A DNA stretch of 64,000 nucleotides, from assembly GCF_029051725.1 (NCBI RefSeq), contig NZ_JAACFU010000001.1:248001-312000 (forward strand). The letters are read 5' to 3'. Of this stretch, positions 1 to 9,386 are shown one piece after another. The position numbers and the translations under genes were made by a program. The stretch is from Bradyrhizobium sp. CSS354. Its GTDB lineage: Bacteria > Pseudomonadota > Alphaproteobacteria > Rhizobiales > Xanthobacteraceae. The notes beneath the pieces were generated by a model. The model was given only the letters and a program-made list of their open reading frames with translations, did not search any database and was not told the origin of the DNA. The stretch's first letter is position 1. Every line of letters begins with the position of its first letter.

Positions 1-2634
1 CTCTCCGGCGTCGCGCAGGTCTTCATCGGCGGCCAGCAGAAACCGTCCATTCGCATCCAGATCGACCCGGCGAAACTCGTCGCCAAGGGCCTCTCGATGG
101 AGGACGTACGCAGCCAGATCGCGATCACCACGGTCGACAGCCCGAAGGGCAACATCGACGGTCCGAAGCGCGCCTACACGATCTACGCCAACGACCAGCT
201 CACGCAGGCCAAGGACTGGAACGACGTCATCATCGCTTATCGCAATGGAGGTCCCTTGCGAATCCGCGATGTCGGCCAGGCGGTCAGCGGCGCCGAGGAC
301 GCCAAGCAGGCGGCCTGGGCCAACGGCAAGCGCGGCGTGTTCCTGGTGATATTCAAGCAGCCGGGCGCCAACGTCATCGAGACCGTCGACCGGATCAAGG
401 CCACCCTGCCTCGCCTCGTCGCAGCGATCCCGCCCGCGATCAAGATCGAGCTCATCAGCGACCGCACCACGACGATCCGCGCCGCGGTCGAGGACGTCCA
501 GTTCACGCTGCTGCTGACCATTGCGCTGGTGGTCATGGTCATCTTCATTTTCCTGCGCAGTTTCTGGGCGACCGTCATACCCACCATCACGGTGCCGCTG
601 GCGCTGCTGGGCGCGTGCGCCTTGATGTGGGTCGTCGGCTATTCGCTCGACAATCTGTCGCTGATGGCTCTCACCATCGCGGTCGGATTCGTCGTCGACG
701 ACGCCATCGTGATGCTCGAGAACATCACCCGTTACATCGAGGAAGGCGAATCGCCGATGGCGGCCGCCTTCAAGGGCTCCAAGGAAATCGGCTTCACCAT
801 CGTCTCGATCAGCATCTCGCTGGTCGCGGTGCTGATTCCGCTGCTGCTGATGGGCGGCATCATCGGACGCCTGTTCCGCGAATTCGCCGTCGTGCTGGCG
901 ATGACCATCTTCGTCTCGATGTTCGTGTCGCTGACCCTGACGCCGATGATGGCCTCGCGCTTCCTGCGCGCGCATGGGGAGGTGACCCACGGCAAGTTCT
1001 ATCAATGGAGCGAGCGCGGTTTTGATGCGATGCTGCGCGGCTACGAATGGGTGCTCGACCATGCCCTGGCCTGGCGTCGCACGACCCTCACGATCTTCTT
1101 CGCGACCCTTGCCCTGTCGATCTATCTGTTCGTCCTGATCCCGAAGGGGTTCTTCCCGCAGCAGGACGTCGGGCTGATCACCGCGACCTCCGAAGCCTCC
1201 CAGGACATCTCGTTCGCGGAGATGCAGCGCCGCCAGGTCGAGCTCGGCAAGATCGTGATGGACGATCCCGACGTCGCAACAATCGCGATGAACATCGGCG
1301 GGAGCGGCCGCGCCGGCAACAACGGCAACATGTTCATCACGCTGAAGCCGCGCAGCGTCCGCAATGCCTCCGCGCAGCAGATCATCGCGCGGCTGCGTCC
1401 CAAGCTCGAGAAGGTGTCCGGCGCCCGCCTCTATATGCAGGCGGCGCAGGACGTCCGGCTCGGCGGCAGGCCAACGCGCACGCAGTTCGAGTTCACCCTG
1501 CAGGACGCCGATCTCGCCGAGCTCAACGACTGGGCGCCGAAGATCCTCGCCAGGATGCAGACGTTGCCGCAACTGCGCGACGTCGCGACCGACCAGCAGA
1601 CCCAGGGCACCACGGTTCAGCTCAAAATCAATCGCGATACCGCAGCGCGTTACGGAATCCAGCCGCAGCTGATCGACGACACGTTGTACGACGCCTTCGG
1701 CCAGCGCCAGGTCACGCAGTATTTCACCCAGCTCAACACCTACAAGGTGATCCTCGAGATCCTGCCGGAGATGCAGGGCAGCCTCGAGAGTCTGAACAAG
1801 CTCTACCTGAAATCTCCGCTGACCGGTGACCAGGTGCCGCTGTCGACCTTCGCGACCTGGAGCACCGATCCGGTCCGCCCGCTCTCGATCAGCCACCAGG
1901 GCCAGTTCCCGGCGATCACGATCAGCTTCAACCTCGCCCAGGGCGTCGCGCTCGGCCAGGCCACCGAGGCCGTGCAAAAGGCGATGGCCGATCTCGGCGC
2001 GCCGCCGACGCTCAATTCGAGTTTCCAGGGCACGGCACAGGCGTTCCAGCAGTCGCTCGGCACTGTGCCGCTCCTCATTCTCGCCGCGCTGGTCGTGGTC
2101 TATCTGATCCTCGGCATCCTCTACGAGAGCTACATCCATCCGATCACGATTCTGTCGACCCTGCCCTCGGCCGGCGTCGGCGCACTCGCGATCCTGATGG
2201 CGGCCGGCTTCGAGTTCAGCCTGATTGCTTTGATCGGAGTCATTCTGCTGATCGGCATCGTGAAGAAGAACGGCATCATGATGGTGGACTTCGCCATCGC
2301 CGCGGAGCGCGATGAGCACAAGACGCCGGCGGAATCGATCCGGCAGGCAGCGCTATTGCGCTTCCGTCCGATCATGATGACGACGATGGCTGCCCTGCTC
2401 GGCGGCGTGCCGCTGATGCTCGGCCACGGCACGGGCGCCGAAATTCGCCAGCCGCTCGGCTACGCCATGGTCGGCGGTCTGATCGTCAGCCAGGCGCTGA
2501 CGCTTTTCACCACTCCGGTCGTCTATCTCTATCTCGACGAGCTCAACAACTGGTTCTCGGGCTGGGGCCGTAAGGGTGACGGCGAAGGTGACGAGACGGT
2601 CGAGCACGGCACCGTTAAGGAAGCTGCCGAGTAG
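1..2634 (+). CDS. RND efflux permease, 5' truncated by window edge (MdtB/MdtC-like)
   Basis: Inner-membrane proton-driven drug/solute exporter of the RND (HAE1) family. The frame is open from base 1 and 877 residues are visible, so roughly the first 150-200 residues (first periplasmic half-loop and TM1) lie outside. Visible are the TM2-TM6 block, with the TM4 proton-relay aspartate pair in VVDDAIVMLEN (about base 690-720), a large second periplasmic loop (about 1140-2050), and the C-terminal membrane block, with KKNGIMMVDFAI near 2260. Wording around the relay (NLSLMALTIAVGFVVDD) resembles the MdtB/MdtC branch. The tail is charged and cytosolic. An adaptor and perhaps a second permease would be expected upstream, outside the window. 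Family is certain, substrate unknown. Confidence 0.93.
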   Translation, partial: LSGVAQVFIGGQQKPSIRIQIDPAKLVAKGLSMEDVRSQIAITTVDSPKGNIDGPKRAYTIYANDQLTQAKDWNDVIIAYRNGGPLRIRDVGQAVSGAEDAKQAAWANGKRGVFLVIFKQPGANVIETVDRIKATLPRLVAAIPPAIKIELISDRTTTIRAAVEDVQFTLLLTIALVVMVIFIFLRSFWATVIPTITVPLALLGACALMWVVGYSLDNLSLMALTIAVGFVVDDAIVMLENITRYIEEGESPMAAAFKGSKEIGFTIVSISISLVAVLIPLLLMGGIIGRLFREFAVVLAMTIFVSMFVSLTLTPMMASRFLRAHGEVTHGKFYQWSERGFDAMLRGYEWVLDHALAWRRTTLTIFFATLALSIYLFVLIPKGFFPQQDVGLITATSEASQDISFAEMQRRQVELGKIVMDDPDVATIAMNIGGSGRAGNNGNMFITLKPRSVRNASAQQIIARLRPKLEKVSGARLYMQAAQDVRLGGRPTRTQFEFTLQDADLAELNDWAPKILARMQTLPQLRDVATDQQTQGTTVQLKINRDTAARYGIQPQLIDDTLYDAFGQRQVTQYFTQLNTYKVILEILPEMQGSLESLNKLYLKSPLTGDQVPLSTFATWSTDPVRPLSISHQGQFPAITISFNLAQGVALGQATEAVQKAMADLGAPPTLNSSFQGTAQAFQQSLGTVPLLILAALVVVYLILGILYESYIHPITILSTLPSAGVGALAILMAAGFEFSLIALIGVILLIGIVKKNGIMMVDFAIAAERDEHKTPAESIRQAALLRFRPIMMTTMAALLGGVPLMLGHGTGAEIRQPLGYAMVGGLIVSQALTLFTTPVVYLYLDELNNWFSGWGRKGDGEGDETVEHGTVKEAAE

Positions 2635-2700
2635 CAGCTTGCACCGCGCGCCTCACGACGTTACAGCGAGGCCCTCGGTTCACGTAAACGCGGTTTTGCC

Positions 2701-3273
2701 ATGCTCATGCAATCCAGACTTGTCGCCCTTGTCGCCGCCATCCTGTTGTCGGCGGGTGTCGCGCATGCCCAGCAAGGCGCCAAGAAGAACGCGGCTCCCT
2801 CTGCCCCGGCGGCACAGCCCGCACCGGCTCCGACGCAGCCGCAGGCTGACGGCGCTCCGGCGCAGCCGCCCGGCTGGGTCGTGCGCTGCACCAGCGTCAG
2901 CCGCGACGCACCGCTCGAATGCGCGATGGAGCAGAACGCGGTGCTGACCAAGACCGGGCAGACCATCGTCCTGATCAACATCCGCATCGCGCCCGACACC
3001 CGCACACCAGTGGCGCTGTTGCAATTGCCGCTCGGCCTCAACCTTCCCATCGGCGCCAAGCTACAGGTCGACGAGGGCAAGACGGTCGATCTCCAGATCC
3101 AGACCTGCGAGAACCGCGGCTGCTACGCTTCGACGCCGATCGCACCGGACCTGCTTGCGACCTTGCGGTCGGGCAAGCAGCTCAAGGTCTCCTTCCAGAA
3201 CATGGCGAAGGAAACGATCGCGATCCCGATGCCGCTCGGCGATTTCGCGGTGGCCTACGACAAGATCAAGTAA
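2701..3273 (+). CDS. Invasion-associated locus B (IalB) family secreted protein
   Basis: A 190-residue exported protein. It has a Sec signal peptide (residues 1-23, cleavage after AHA), a Pro/Ala/Gln-rich low-complexity linker (about 24-57), then an IalB-type domain beginning GWVVRCT. Four cysteines remain in the mature part (RCTS, LECAM, QTCENRGCY), suited to disulfides in the periplasm. IalB was named in Bartonella, but relatives are common in free-living rhizobia, so no invasion role should be read into it. An ATG six bases downstream (2707) is an equally good start. It follows the RND pump by 66 bases on the same strand and ends 12 bases before the convergent arylsulfatase stop. Confidence 0.8.
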   Translation: MLMQSRLVALVAAILLSAGVAHAQQGAKKNAAPSAPAAQPAPAPTQPQADGAPAQPPGWVVRCTSVSRDAPLECAMEQNAVLTKTGQTIVLINIRIAPDTRTPVALLQLPLGLNLPIGAKLQVDEGKTVDLQIQTCENRGCYASTPIAPDLLATLRSGKQLKVSFQNMAKETIAIPMPLGDFAVAYDKIK

Positions 3274-3285
3274 GTCGCCTCGCTC

Positions 3286-5573
3286 CTATTGCCGCGCCAT
3301 CTGCGCGTTGCCGACGGCATCGCCGTCGAGCTTCTGGTCGTTGTGCATGGTGACGCTGACGTGCGAGAGCCGTCCGGTGAATTGGAACGGCGCCTCGTAA
3401 TGCGAGACCGGACTGCCGCGGTCGCGGCCGATGTCGAGGCCCGACCACGAGATCAGCGTGTGGAATCCGAGCTGGGTCTGCAGCGACCCCGCCTTCTCAC
3501 CATCAATCAGTAGCGTGTAGTCGGTGATGCCAGTGCGCGAGCCCTTCGCCGGCGGCTCCTTGCGCACGAGACGCTCGACATGCACGCCCAGCCGCCGCGC
3601 GCCCGACGGCACCTTGCGGTCCGAGCGGATGATCTGGTGACTGCCTCCGATGTTGAGGTCATGCACGAGGTGGCCATCCTTGACGTAAAGGCTGTAGCCG
3701 GACGTCGCGTCGCCGTGTGAGATCAGCACGCCATCGGCGCTCGCCTCGTCGATCTCAACATGCGCCTCGATCGTATAGCTGCGACTGCGCACGTCGGGTG
3801 CGACATCGGTCGGCACATGGCCCATGCCAGCATGGAAGACGAAATGGTGGCGAGCACCGTGGAAGCGCGCAGCATTCTCGGCAAAGCGTGGCCCGAAGCG
3901 ATCATCGAGCGGCAACACCTTGTGCTTCTCGGCTTCCTCCCACCGTGTCGCGATCATCCGGCCAAGCCGCTCCGGCTCTTTCGCCGCGAGATCGTCGGTC
4001 TCGGAGAAATCCTCATCGAGATGGAACAGCTCCCATTTGTCGCTCTCGAAGGGCGTGCCCGATGGATGGAAAGCGACCGCCTTCCACCCTGCCTGCCAGA
4101 GGCCGCGATGGCCGAACATCTCGAAATATTGCGGCGAGCTCTTTGAAGGAGCAGACGCGTCCGTGATCGAACGCGCGAAGCTCTCGCCTTCCAGCGGCAT
4201 CTGCCGGCAGCCTGCGATCTCGGCGGGCGCCTCGATGCCGATCAGCTCCAGCAGCGTCGGCGTGAGGTCGCAGGCGTGCACGAACTGGTGCCGCAGCTCG
4301 CCCGTGCCCGCGATCTTCTTCGGCCAATTGATGACGAAGGGATCGCGGATGCCGCCGCCATGGGTGTTCTGCTTGTAGCGGCGCAGCGGCGTGTTCGAAG
4401 CCATCGCCCAGCCATGCGGAAAATTGCTGTGGGTGTCCGGCCCGCCGATGTCGTCGATGCGGCTCAGCTTCTCCGCGATCGGCTCCGGCTCGAAATTGAA
4501 TGGGCCCATCGCGTTGACGAAGCCGAGCGGCCCGCCCTCCTGGCTCGCGCCATTGTCGGACATCACGATGATCATGGTGTTGTCGCGGATGTCGGCCTTA
4601 TCCAGAAATGAGACGAGGCGTGCGAGATGACGATCGGAATGGTCCAGCATTCCGGCAAAAGCCGCCTGCAGGCGCGTGAAGACGCGACGCTCGTCGGCCG
4701 AATGATCTTCCCAGGCCTTCACGCCGTCATTGCGCGCCGGCATCCGCGTTCGCTCCGGCACCAGTCCCATCGCCTTCTGACGCGAGAGCCGCTGCTCGCG
4801 TTCGACGTCCCAGCCGTGCGCGAACGAGGCGTCGTAGCTCCTGATGATATCCATCGGTGCCTGGTGCGGCGCGTGGCAGGCCCCCAGCGCGACCCAGGTC
4901 AGCCACGGGACGTCAGGACGATCGGCGACGTGATCTCCGATGAAGCGGATCGACTGGTCGATCAGATCCTCGGTCAGATGATAGCCGTCGGCATAGGTGC
5001 CCGGAGGATCGATATGCGTGTTGTCGGAGACGAGCTCCGGCGCGTACTGGTCGGTCTCGGCGTCGAGAAAGCCGTAGAAGCGATCGAAGCCGCGGCCGAG
5101 CGGCCAGCCGTCGAACGGGCCGGTGGCGCCGCTCTCGGTGAGCGGCGTCACATGCCATTTGCCGACCATGTAGTTGCGATAGCCGTGGTGCGCAGCATCT
5201 CGGCGAGCGTCCCCGCCTCGCGCGCGATCTTGCCGCGGTAGCCTGGATACCCGGAATCGAAATTGGCAAGGCACCCGACGCCGACCGAGTGATGGTTGCG
5301 CCCCGTCAGCAGCGCAGCCCGCGTCGTCGAGCACATCGCTGTGGTATGGAAGCCGGAATAGCGCAAGCCTTCGGCGGCGAGCCGGTCGATTGTCGGCGTC
5401 CGGATCGCCGAGCCGTAGCAGCCGAAATCGGAGAAGCCGACGTCGTCGAATAGCACCACCAGGATGTTCGGCGCGCCCTCGGGCGGCCTTGGCGAATCCG
5501 GCCACCAGGGTTTTGAGTCCGCAACCGTCTTGCCGACTGTGCCGCGAAACGGCGTGTCGCTGCGTGCACTCAT
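3286..5573 (-). pseudogene. Arylsulfatase, interrupted by a single-base frameshift
   Basis: Sulfatase of the alkaline-phosphatase superfamily (sulfate ester hydrolysis), 762 residues if repaired. The start at 5573 has a good Shine-Dalgarno (GGGAGG). Residues 1-128 lie in one frame and include the metal-site start NILVVLFDDVGFSDFG and the active-site segment CSTTRAALLTGRN with the candidate formylglycine Cys81. The frame then runs out, and the remainder (HGYRNYMVGKWHVTP onward) continues in another frame to 3286. One base is missing near 5189/5190, where the expected Arg-Asp-His reads Arg-Thr-Thr. The C-terminal ~180 residues resemble a lectin-like beta-sandwich. No signal peptide is visible. 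A TetR gene is divergent. It is either a fresh pseudogene or a sequence error. Confidence 0.85.
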
Positions 5574-5660
5574 CTGATCCTCCCTGTTCGGCCGGCCTGG
5601 GTGCCCGCCGACGGCCACGGTTGACCCGCAGCTCGTCCCCACCTAAATGTAATAAGAGTT

Positions 5661-5671
5661 ATGATTATCAT
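5661..5671. promoter_or_regulatory. Candidate TetR operator, 11-bp palindrome
   Basis: ATGATTATCAT is a perfect palindrome around a central T in the 107-base gap between the divergent arylsulfatase and TetR genes. The gap is unusually AT-rich for this window. TetR proteins commonly bind such sites in the shared promoter. The repeat is short, so assignment is by position. Confidence 0.45.
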
Positions 5672-5680
5672 TTAGCCGCG

Positions 5681-6349
5681 ATGCAAGCACGGAAGCAGCC
5701 ACGTTCCGAAGACCCCGGGGTTCGCGATTTCGACCTGCCCGGCGTCGCCCCGTCGCGCCAGAAGCGCAGCCGGGAGACGACGCTGGCGCTGCTGCGCGCG
5801 GGCGCCGAGATGCTGCGGACGCGCAGCCTCGCCGAGCTCTCGATCGAAGCACTCTGCACCGAGGTCGGCGCCACCGTTGGCGCCTTCTACAGCCGCTTCG
5901 AGAGCAAGGAGGCCTATTTCAACGCCTTGATGGCGCTGGCCGCGCGCGACGGCGAGCACCGACTGGGCGAGATCAGGCAGCCGTCGCCCGAGACAGGCCT
6001 CAGCGAGCTCTGCCAAATCGTTGTCAAAGGCATCATCGCCTGGATGCGCAACCACGAGGGCGTGCTGCGCGCCGCGCTCCAGCATGACGACACCCGCCCG
6101 GACAAATGGACAGCGTTCAAGGCGCTGGCGAAAGCCACCACGATGGACGCCACCCCTCTCCTGCTGCCGGCCATGGGCAAGGGACGCAAGGCGGCCAAGA
6201 CCCGCACCATCGCGTTCGGTTTCCAGGTCGTGCTGGGAACGCTGGTGAATGCGATCCTCAACGATCCCGGGCCGCTGTCGCTTTCGTCGAAAGAGATGGA
6301 GACGCGGCTGGCCGGCTGCCTGTTGCTGCTGCTTCAGGCGGAGCTATGA
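5681..6349 (+). CDS. TetR/AcrR family transcriptional regulator
   Basis: A 222-residue one-component repressor. The N-terminal helix-turn-helix spans about residues 24-75 (RETTLALLRAGAEMLRTRSL, then the recognition region VGATVGAFYSRFESKEAYF), followed by an all-helical ligand domain with no recognisable specificity. It is divergent from the arylsulfatase across a 107-base AT-rich gap holding a palindrome, so autoregulation plus control of the sulfatase is the likely role. No strong Shine-Dalgarno precedes 5681; that ATG is the first one after the AT-rich promoter region. Its last six bases overlap the convergent Sel1-like gene. Family is certain, target inferred. Confidence 0.88.
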   Translation: MQARKQPRSEDPGVRDFDLPGVAPSRQKRSRETTLALLRAGAEMLRTRSLAELSIEALCTEVGATVGAFYSRFESKEAYFNALMALAARDGEHRLGEIRQPSPETGLSELCQIVVKGIIAWMRNHEGVLRAALQHDDTRPDKWTAFKALAKATTMDATPLLLPAMGKGRKAAKTRTIAFGFQVVLGTLVNAILNDPGPLSLSSKEMETRLAGCLLLLLQAEL

Positions 6350-6886
6350 CAATCCTTCGTCGCGAAGGATCTGTTTCGCCTTCTCGTCCCGGATCGCCTC
6401 GGCCTTTCTTACCCAGTAGATAGCCCGCTCGCTGTCTTTCGGGGCGCCGTTAAGGCCGTGAAAATAGTTGGCGATCATTTCTTGAATGGCCAGCAAATGG
6501 CCGGACTCGGCCACCCGCTCCTTCAGATTGAAGGACCTGAAGTACCGCTCCTGGGCCGTCCCTGCCCCTAGCCCCCGTCGCAAGGCCCCGGCGAGATAGA
6601 GCCAAGACTCGCAATCGTCGTCGGCGATCGATGCCTCGGCTCGCGCCATCAACGCCAGGCTGGCAGGCTGATCGCCCTTATCATCCAGATATTCAGCCAT
6701 CTCGATCATGGCCATGACAGAGCCTTTCGCGATGAACGCCTCCAGATAGGCGGCGCCTTCGCCGTCCCCGCCTTCTTTCAAAAGTTGTCGGGCGACCCCA
6801 ACATCGAATCCAAGCCCGTCTGAGAACACGATCCAATCTCCCGGCAGTCTCGCAAACAGCGAAAGCATAACATCATGCGCTGACAT
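6344..6886 (-). CDS. Sel1/TPR-like repeat hypothetical protein
   Basis: A 180-residue soluble protein made of helical repeats resembling degenerate Sel1/TPR units (AYLEAFIAKGSVMAMIEMAEY, then ESWLYLAGALRRGLG, then AIYWVRKAEAI). No signal peptide or membrane segment. Such proteins act as protein-protein scaffolds, but no partner is evident. It lies 28 bases downstream of the livF stop on the same strand, so it may be read through from the liv operon. Its end overlaps the convergent TetR gene by six bases. No clear ribosome site is seen at 6886; an internal ATG at 6868 is an alternative start. Confidence 0.6.
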   Translation of the reverse strand: MSAHDVMLSLFARLPGDWIVFSDGLGFDVGVARQLLKEGGDGEGAAYLEAFIAKGSVMAMIEMAEYLDDKGDQPASLALMARAEASIADDDCESWLYLAGALRRGLGAGTAQERYFRSFNLKERVAESGHLLAIQEMIANYFHGLNGAPKDSERAIYWVRKAEAIRDEKAKQILRDEGLS

Positions 6887-6914
6887 CGCCGCGGTTACCG
6901 CGAGCGGACGTCGA

Positions 6915-7634
6915 TCAGTCCACGCCGAGATAAGCCTTCTGGACCTGCGGGTCCTCCGCGAGCGCCGCCGCCGTGCCTGACAACACGCTCTTGCCGACCT
7001 GGAGCACCGTGGCGAAATCCGAGACCTCGAGTGCGAGCTCGATCGACTGTTCGGCGAGCAGGATGGTCAGGCCCCCGCGATGCAGGCGGCCAAAGGTCTC
7101 GTACATGGATTCGACCACCGCCGGCGCGAGACCGAGCGAGGGTTCATCCAGCATCAACAGCTTCGGATCGCTCATCAGCGCGCGACCGACCGCGAGCATC
7201 TGCCGCTCGCCGCCGGACATGGTGCCGGCGCGCTGGTTGCGGCGCTCCTTCAGACGCGGAAAGATCTCGTAGACCCGTTCGAGCAGCGTGGCCTGGCGCG
7301 ACTTGTCGTGCAGCGGCGTTGCGCCGAGTAGCAAATTGTTCTCGACGCTCTGCTGCACGAACAGCCGCCAGCCTTCCGGCGACAGCGCCAGCCCCTTGCG
7401 CACGATCGCAAACGCCCTCTCGCCGGCAATGTCCTCGCCGCGAAAGTGGATCGATCCGGAATGCACGGGAATGAGGCCGGCGATCGCGTTCAGCGTCGTG
7501 GTCTTGCCGCCGCCATTGGAGCCGAGCAGCGCGACGACGCTGCCTTCGGGAACCTCCAGCGAGACGTCGGACACGCCGATGAGATCGCCGTAGCGCACCT
7601 CGAGGTGCTCGATCCGCAGCAACGGCCCGCTCAT
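6915..7634 (-). CDS. livF: Branched-chain amino acid-type ABC transporter ATP-binding protein LivF
   Basis: A 239-residue cytosolic ATPase, the second of the two ATPase subunits of a HAAT-family importer. Walker A is GSNGGGKTT (about residues 37-45), the signature is MSGGERQML, Walker B is LLMLDEPSLG, and the switch His is replaced by Gln in LLAEQS, which is usual for LivF. Its ATG overlaps the livG stop (ATGA, 7631-7634), showing translational coupling. It is the last transport gene of the livKHMGF operon. The true ligand is unknown; this family in rhizobia also imports aromatic acids, amides and urea. Confidence 0.95.
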   Translation of the reverse strand: MSGPLLRIEHLEVRYGDLIGVSDVSLEVPEGSVVALLGSNGGGKTTTLNAIAGLIPVHSGSIHFRGEDIAGERAFAIVRKGLALSPEGWRLFVQQSVENNLLLGATPLHDKSRQATLLERVYEIFPRLKERRNQRAGTMSGGERQMLAVGRALMSDPKLLMLDEPSLGLAPAVVESMYETFGRLHRGGLTILLAEQSIELALEVSDFATVLQVGKSVLSGTAAALAEDPQVQKAYLGVD

Positions 7635-8398
7635 AGGTCCGGCCCGCCCATCAGTTCGACCGGCGTGTGGCCGGCGGCCGCCTTGGCTGCGCGCTTGCCG
7701 AGATAGGCCTCGATCACCGCCGGGTTGGAGGTGACCTCGCGCGGCGAGCCGCGGGCGATCTCCTTGCCTTGGTGGAACACCATCACGCGGCTGGCGAGCG
7801 ACATGATCACTTCCATGATGTGCTCGACGATCACGAGCGTGATGCCGGAACGATGAATGTCGCGCACGAGGTCGATGGCGAGCCTCACCTCATGGGCGTT
7901 GAGGCCGGCCATGGCTTCGTCGAGCAGAAGCACCTTCGGCTCGGTCGCCAGCGCCCGCGCGATCTCCAGCCGCTTGCGACCGGGCGTGCCGAGGGAACGC
8001 GCCGGCGCATCCGCAAGCCTGATCATGCCGACGCGCTCGAGCACCGCGCGCGCCCTGGTCTCGGCGTCCTTGCGATGCGAGGTGCGCAGGAACGCGCCGA
8101 TCATGACGTTCTCCAGCACCGTCATGCCCTCAAAAGTCTGCGGCACCTGGAAGGTGCGGGCAAGCCCAAGCCCGGCGCGCAGCTCCGGCGTGAAGTCGGT
8201 GATGTCGCGGCCCTCGAACAGGACGCGGCCTGAAGTGGTCTTGAGATCGCCAGTCAGGCAATTGAAGAACGTAGACTTGCCCGCGCCGTTCGGGCCGATC
8301 AGGCCGAGGATGTCGCCCTGCTCCAAAGTCACGGAGGCGTCGTCCACCGCCTTGAAGCTGCCGAACGCCTTCGTAATTTCGCGTGCCTCAAGGAGCAT
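7631..8398 (-). CDS. livG: Branched-chain amino acid-type ABC transporter ATP-binding protein LivG
   Basis: A 255-residue ATPase. The start at 8398 gives MLLEAREITKAFG, the usual LivG N-terminus; a longer frame upstream lies inside livM and is not used. Walker A is GPNGAGKST and Walker B is VLLLDEAMAG. The ABC signature is atypical, GTPGRKRLEIA in place of the usual LSYGQQRRLEIA. The switch His is in VIVEHIME. It overlaps the livM 3' end by 11 bases and livF by 4, so the three are translationally linked. The signature deviation is within what occurs in LivG proteins, so activity is expected. Confidence 0.94.
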   Translation of the reverse strand: MLLEAREITKAFGSFKAVDDASVTLEQGDILGLIGPNGAGKSTFFNCLTGDLKTTSGRVLFEGRDITDFTPELRAGLGLARTFQVPQTFEGMTVLENVMIGAFLRTSHRKDAETRARAVLERVGMIRLADAPARSLGTPGRKRLEIARALATEPKVLLLDEAMAGLNAHEVRLAIDLVRDIHRSGITLVIVEHIMEVIMSLASRVMVFHQGKEIARGSPREVTSNPAVIEAYLGKRAAKAAAGHTPVELMGGPDL

Positions 8399-9359
8399 GG
8401 CCAGCTCCGGTGTCCTTGGTCGGCTTACTGCGCCGCGTGAACAGGCTGAGCAAGCCACCCGGTTGGAAACGCGCGATCACGACGATGATCGCGCCATAGA
8501 GCACGAAGGTGAGCCCGGCGCCCTTGCCGCCGAGCCAGCTGTTGGAAATCTCTTCCAGCGGCACCAGGATCGCGGCACCGACGAGTGGCCCGAACAGCAG
8601 CCCTGCCCCGCCCAGCGCCGCCATGATCAGGATCTTCACCGAAATCAGGATGCCGAATCCGGACTCGGGATCGACGAAGCCGAACATCATGGCATAGAGC
8701 GCGCCGGCGACGCTCGTCAGCGCTGCGCTCAGCATGTAGGCGTAGAGCTTGGTGCGGCTGGCGGGGGCGCCGAGCGAGCGCGCCGCGCGCTCGGAATCCT
8801 TGATCGCACGCAGGTAAAATCCCATGCGGCTGTTGGTCATCCACCAGGTGATCAACAGCGTGATCGCGAGGATTGCAAGGAAGAGATAATAATACGGCAG
8901 CGACGACAGAAACGAGAGATCGAAGATGTTGCGCGGCACGGTCGGCCCGGAGAGCCCGACCGCGGCACCGAGCCAATCGGTGTTGGTCACGATCAGCCGC
9001 ATCGTCTCGGCGACCGCGATGGTCGCCATGCTGAAATAATGACCGGACAGCCGCAGCGTCGGCACGCCGATGATCGCGGCCAGGCCCACGGCGAGCACGA
9101 TCCCGCCGGGGATGCCGAACAGGGGCGACAGGCCGAACTTTGCGTAGGATCCCATCGCGGCATAAGCACCGCAGCCGAAGAACACGACGTGGCCGACCGA
9201 GACCTGGCCGGCATAGCCGCCGACGATATTCCACGCGGACGCCGCAATCGCATAAAGCAGCACCAGCGCGCCCAGGCGCTGCTGGAACGGCGAGGACAGC
9301 AGCAGCGGATAGGCGATCGCAATCGCTGCGACGACCGAGAGCCAGATCAAGCGCCGCAT
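8388..9359 (-). CDS. livM: Branched-chain amino acid-type ABC transporter permease LivM
   Basis: A 323-residue inner-membrane permease with about nine hydrophobic segments, starting MRRLIWLSVVAAIAI. It carries the family stretch GYAGQVSVGHVVFFGCGAYA early, and an EAA-like cytoplasmic contact region LGAPASRTKLYAYMLSA in the C-terminal half. ATG 9359 is chosen over an adjacent in-frame GTG at 9362. It follows livH by 27 bases and overlaps livG by 11. It forms the channel with LivH; substrate not deducible. Confidence 0.94.
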   Translation of the reverse strand: MRRLIWLSVVAAIAIAYPLLLSSPFQQRLGALVLLYAIAASAWNIVGGYAGQVSVGHVVFFGCGAYAAMGSYAKFGLSPLFGIPGGIVLAVGLAAIIGVPTLRLSGHYFSMATIAVAETMRLIVTNTDWLGAAVGLSGPTVPRNIFDLSFLSSLPYYYLFLAILAITLLITWWMTNSRMGFYLRAIKDSERAARSLGAPASRTKLYAYMLSAALTSVAGALYAMMFGFVDPESGFGILISVKILIMAALGGAGLLFGPLVGAAILVPLEEISNSWLGGKGAGLTFVLYGAIIVVIARFQPGGLLSLFTRRSKPTKDTGAGHAP

Positions 9360-9386
9360 CACATCTTTCTCATCAGGTCTTGCTCA

